64,000 bases of DNA, taken from assembly GCA_016125255.1 (NCBI GenBank), contig WGMD01000014.1:62001-126000 (forward strand). Direction: 5' to 3'. This DNA is from Planctomycetota bacterium (GTDB taxonomy: Bacteria > Planctomycetota > Phycisphaerae > Phycisphaerales > Zrk34). Below, piece after piece: positions 61,775 through 64,000 of this stretch. Below the pieces are notes generated by a model. That model saw only the letters and a program-made list of their open reading frames with translations. It did no database searches and had not been told where the DNA came from. The translations under genes were made by a program, and so were the position numbers. The stretch's first letter is position 1. Each line of letters starts with the position of its first letter.

Positions 61775-61799
61775 GGCGGGGGGACTTAAGTCCCCCGCC
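61775..61799. repeat. GACTTAAGTC palindrome, copy 3
   Basis: GGCGGGGGGACTTAAGTCCC plus CCGCC, one C shorter than copy 1. Immediately upstream of thyA. Confidence 0.7.
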
Positions 61800-61803
61800 G
61801 CGG

Positions 61804-62154
61804 TCAGCGCGGCGTGTGGACATAAAGGACGAGGAGCATGATCCACAGTCGCATCCCGAAGAAATAAACCGCGAGGGCGCCAAAAAATATCCACGAAAAA
61901 ACAAGAATTTTTCGGTGCCTTCCGCCCACGGAATAGGCAAGAAAAGTCGCCGGCGGCCCGACGATCAGCAGGCCGACGAGCGGGTAAAACGCCGGCCGAT
62001 GCGCCAGCGCCCAAAGGGCCTGCCAAAGCGTGCCGGTGCGCGGCGGATCGGTCGGATCGAGGACGAGGCAGGCCAATAACGCCGTTTGCAGCCCCATAAC
62101 GGCCCAAACGGCCTTGCGGGCCAGCGATTTCTGGTGTTTGCGCATGCGTGCCAT
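61804..62154 (-). CDS. Small membrane protein of unknown function
   Basis: About 116 aa from the ATG at 62154. A basic N-terminus ([14 protein letters not shown]) and three membrane segments ([57 protein letters not shown]). The longer open frame (to 62229) has a weak start. No family recognised. Confidence 0.55.
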   Translation of the reverse strand: MARMRKHQKSLARKAVWAVMGLQTALLACLVLDPTDPPRTGTLWQALWALAHRPAFYPLVGLLIVGPPATFLAYSVGGRHRKILVFSWIFFGALAVYFFGMRLWIMLLVLYVHTPR

Positions 62155-62386
62155 GGCCAGATGATACCGCCGAACCACTTCGCCGACGCCTGAGGGTGGC
62201 CTGCCAAAAAATGCCGGAAAAACAGGCATTTAAGATGCCGCGCCGCGTGTGTGAGCAAGGGGTGAATTCCATCTTTTTACTTGTATTCACCGATCGGTCC
62301 CGTTAACCTCAAATGCTGGCGCCCGGCCTTCGAGAAAGGGTCGGAATGAGAACGGTCCCCTGTATGCATCCGCAAGGAGATGAAAC

Positions 62387-63070
62387 ATGTTGTCTGCTAC
62401 CCGGAAGATGATGAGCTTGGTGATCGCCGCGGCAGTGTTCTCCGGCGCGTCCAGCGCGCGGGCGGCTCAGATGTTGATTTTCGACATGAACGATATCACG
62501 ACGACGACGACCAGCGTGACCGCGGAAAACGTCGTGGGCACGCCCACGCTCACGCTCGCCGGTGGCAGTCTCGTGTCCGGTGGAGCCACCGGCACTTCCT
62601 ATCTCGACACCGCGGCCGTCAATCATTCCGCCGGCAAGGCGGCGGGATGGAGCAGCGGCGTCAACGATGCGCCGACCAATGAGTTCACGTTGGTCTACAG
62701 TTCGATCGGCTGGTCCGATTACACCATCCGCTTTGATTACCGCTCGACTAGCACCGGTTCGCCCACGCTGACGCTCGAGTACAAGGTCGGGGCCGGGTCG
62801 TTCACCAATCTGGACACGATCACCCTGACGCAGGACAGCACGTTCCACGCCTACAGCAAGGACCTGAGCGCCATCAGCGCCATCGAGAACGTGTTCCCCA
62901 ACATCACGATTCACGGTGTCTGGACAGCCGGCACCAGTGGCGGCACGTCGCAGATCGACAACCTCGAACTTTTCGGCACCGCCGTGACCCCCATCCCCAC
63001 CCCCGCCGCGTTGCCGGCCGGGCTCGTGCTGATGAGCGGGTTCATGATGCGTCGCAAAAACCGGGCGTGA
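62387..63070 (+). CDS. Exported [13 protein letters not shown] protein (stand-alone)
   Basis: 227 aa. Signal peptide (MMSLVIAAAVFSGASSARA), beta-rich body (SYLDTAAVNHSAGKAAGW, YTIRFDYRSTSTGSPTLTLE) and the tail [20 protein letters not shown] followed by KNRA. AAGGAG 8 nt before the ATG. The upstream 150 bp holds a GGTGAAT..ATTCACC inverted repeat but no sigma/FecR pair. Confidence 0.78.
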   Translation: MLSATRKMMSLVIAAAVFSGASSARAAQMLIFDMNDITTTTTSVTAENVVGTPTLTLAGGSLVSGGATGTSYLDTAAVNHSAGKAAGWSSGVNDAPTNEFTLVYSSIGWSDYTIRFDYRSTSTGSPTLTLEYKVGAGSFTNLDTITLTQDSTFHAYSKDLSAISAIENVFPNITIHGVWTAGTSGGTSQIDNLELFGTAVTPIPTPAALPAGLVLMSGFMMRRKNRA

Positions 63071-63118
63071 GTGAGAAGGAATTAAGGCGCCGACTTCACT
63101 CTGGCGTAAGCCCGATCA

Positions 63119-63145
63119 CCCCGACTCATCGAGTCGGGGTTTTTT
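63119..63145 (+). terminator. Intrinsic terminator after the CTERM gene
   Basis: CCCCGACTC (63119-63127) pairs perfectly with 63131-63139 around ATC, followed by six T. Confidence 0.85.
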
Positions 63146-63174
63146 ATTGGTGCGCCCGCCCTTTGACATCACCG

Positions 63175-63200
63175 AGGCGGGGGGACTTAAGTCGCCCCGC
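63175..63200. repeat. GACTTAAGTC palindrome, copy 4 (diverged)
   Basis: GGCGGGGGGACTTAAGTCGC plus CCCGC, with one mismatch in the right arm. Upstream of the kinase gene. Confidence 0.65.
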
Positions 63201-63260
63201 TTTTGCCTGTGACCGTTGATCGCGATACATTGCCTTGTCCCGCCGAACGTGGAGCGTGCT

Positions 63261-64000
63261 TTGCCGGCTGAATCGTTCAACGACGTGATGGTCGATCGGA
63301 TCGACGACATCCGCTGCGCCAAATGCGGGCAGTCGGTCAAACTCGACAACGTCAAGCCGCTTTCATCGATGACCTGTCCTGGCTGCGGGGCGACCATTGC
63401 CGTGCCCGGCAAGATCGGGCAGTTCATGCTGACGCGGCTCATGGGCGCCGGCGCAATGGGCGCGGTCTTTGAAGCGACCGACACGACGCTTGGCCGGCGC
63501 GTCGCCGTCAAGGTCATGCGACGCCAGCAGGGTGACGACGATCAGAAGGCGATGGTCAACTTCCTCTCCGAAGCCCGCGCCCTGGCGGCGGTCAACCATC
63601 GCAACGTCGTGCAGGTGCACACCATCGGTCAGCACCGCGGACAACCGTACATCGTGATGGAACTGGTCAACGGACCCACGCAGCTTGAGCCGATCGTTTT
63701 GCGGCGCGAGCCGATGGACGAAAAGCGCGTGCTCGAAATCGGCAAGGACGTGGCCGAGGGACTCGCCGTCGCCGCCCGGCTCAAGCTCATTCACGGCGAC
63801 ATCAAGCCGGGCAACATCCTGCTCGCCGCCGACGGAACCGCGAAGGTCGTGGACTTCGGCCTCGTCCGCCGGGCCGGTAAGAGCGACGACGAGCCCGTCT
63901 GGGGGACGCCCTACTACATCGCCCCCGAGCGCGTGCGCGGCGAGCCGCCGAGCATGCGCACCGATATCTTCAGCTTGGGCGCGACGCTCTGGCATCTGCT
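63261..64000 (+). CDS. Ser/Thr protein kinase with N-terminal zinc ribbon (3'-truncated by window end)
   Basis: At least 246 residues. A zinc-ribbon-like start (CAKCGQ...CPGCGA; Cys19, 22, 39, 42) is followed by a Hanks-type kinase: P-loop MGAGAMGAV (61-69), VAVKVM with Lys84, catalytic LIHGDIKPGNIL (HGD in place of HRD), VDFG and TPYYIAPE. A TTG start at 63261 is chosen because GGAG lies 6 nt upstream; ATG 63288 is the alternative. The gene continues beyond the window. Confidence 0.85.
   Translation, partial: MPAESFNDVMVDRIDDIRCAKCGQSVKLDNVKPLSSMTCPGCGATIAVPGKIGQFMLTRLMGAGAMGAVFEATDTTLGRRVAVKVMRRQQGDDDQKAMVNFLSEARALAAVNHRNVVQVHTIGQHRGQPYIVMELVNGPTQLEPIVLRREPMDEKRVLEIGKDVAEGLAVAARLKLIHGDIKPGNILLAADGTAKVVDFGLVRRAGKSDDEPVWGTPYYIAPERVRGEPPSMRTDIFSLGATLWHL

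Noticed and set aside
1-64000. CRISPR array or tandem repeat array
   Set aside because: Repeats are dispersed, palindromic and irregularly spaced. No evenly spaced direct repeats and no cas genes were found.
1-64000. Exosortase, prepilin peptidase, tRNA or rRNA genes in this window
   Set aside because: I looked for them because of the CTERM and prepilin proteins; none of their motifs or structures is visible here.

Overview
The window is 64 kb of GC-rich, gene-dense chromosomal DNA, most likely from a planctomycete of the class Phycisphaerae or a close relative. The reasons are: (i) three ECF sigma factors of the Rhodopirellula/Verrucomicrobium type, each followed by a FecR-like membrane protein; (ii) exported proteins ending in a PEP/VPLPA-CTERM-like tail ([11 protein letters not shown]); (iii) prepilin-like proteins with the H-X9-DG motif; (iv) DUF1080, NHL-repeat and Zn-ribbon Ser/Thr kinase genes; (v) many short palindromic interspersed repeats, several of them translated inside genes. 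I see no rRNA, tRNA, CRISPR array, phage or transposase.

Layout. 1-5.8 kb: an LAB_N protein, a soluble transhydrogenase (sthA), a 2-oxoacid:ferredoxin oxidoreductase (korAB) and a 57-residue membrane protein. 6-8 kb: a large secreted protein of unknown function. 8.1-18 kb: two sigma/FecR/CTERM/prepilin cassettes separated by a methyltransferase gene. 18-27.4 kb: truncated globin, rarA, 5-formyl-THF cyclo-ligase, LysM-L,D-transpeptidase, a secreted hydrolase, an aldo/keto reductase divergent from a phosphoesterase, and lipoproteins including a DUF547 protein. 27.6-32.1 kb: a third sigma/FecR/CTERM/prepilin cassette. 32-36 kb: recX, nth, a TIM-barrel protein and gatB. 36-40.7 kb: a zinc-type ABC importer operon with an outer-membrane porin. 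40.7-48.2 kb: a ketopantoate-reductase-like gene, two DUF481 proteins, DUF1080, DUF485 plus an ActP-type symporter, and an NHL protein. 48.2-61.8 kb: a GT39 glycosyltransferase with an oxidoreductase, pyrE, a flippase-like protein, an isoprenylcysteine-type methyltransferase, lptF-lptG-cmoA, cyclophilins and thyA-folA. 61.8-64 kb: a small membrane protein, a fifth CTERM protein and a truncated Ser/Thr kinase.

The most notable system is the threefold cassette. ECF sigma, FecR-like regulator, CTERM-tagged exported protein(s) and an H-X9-DG prepilin-like protein are joined by 1-8 nt ATGA/TGATG-type overlaps. In two of the three cassettes the extracellular part of the FecR protein visibly contains the same kind of domain as the exported protein encoded next to it: a GIGMHAN (NPCBM-like) domain in cassette 1 and a LamG-like domain in cassette 3. 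This suggests that each sigma/FecR pair senses, or is tuned to, its own surface protein. That functional link is inference; the domain sharing is visible in the translations.

A second theme is repeat invasion. At least eight families of short palindromic repeats sit between genes. Some copies lie in frame inside proteins (rarA, GT39, two FecR linkers, two prepilin leaders and the znuC C-terminus), always in positions where extra residues should be tolerated.
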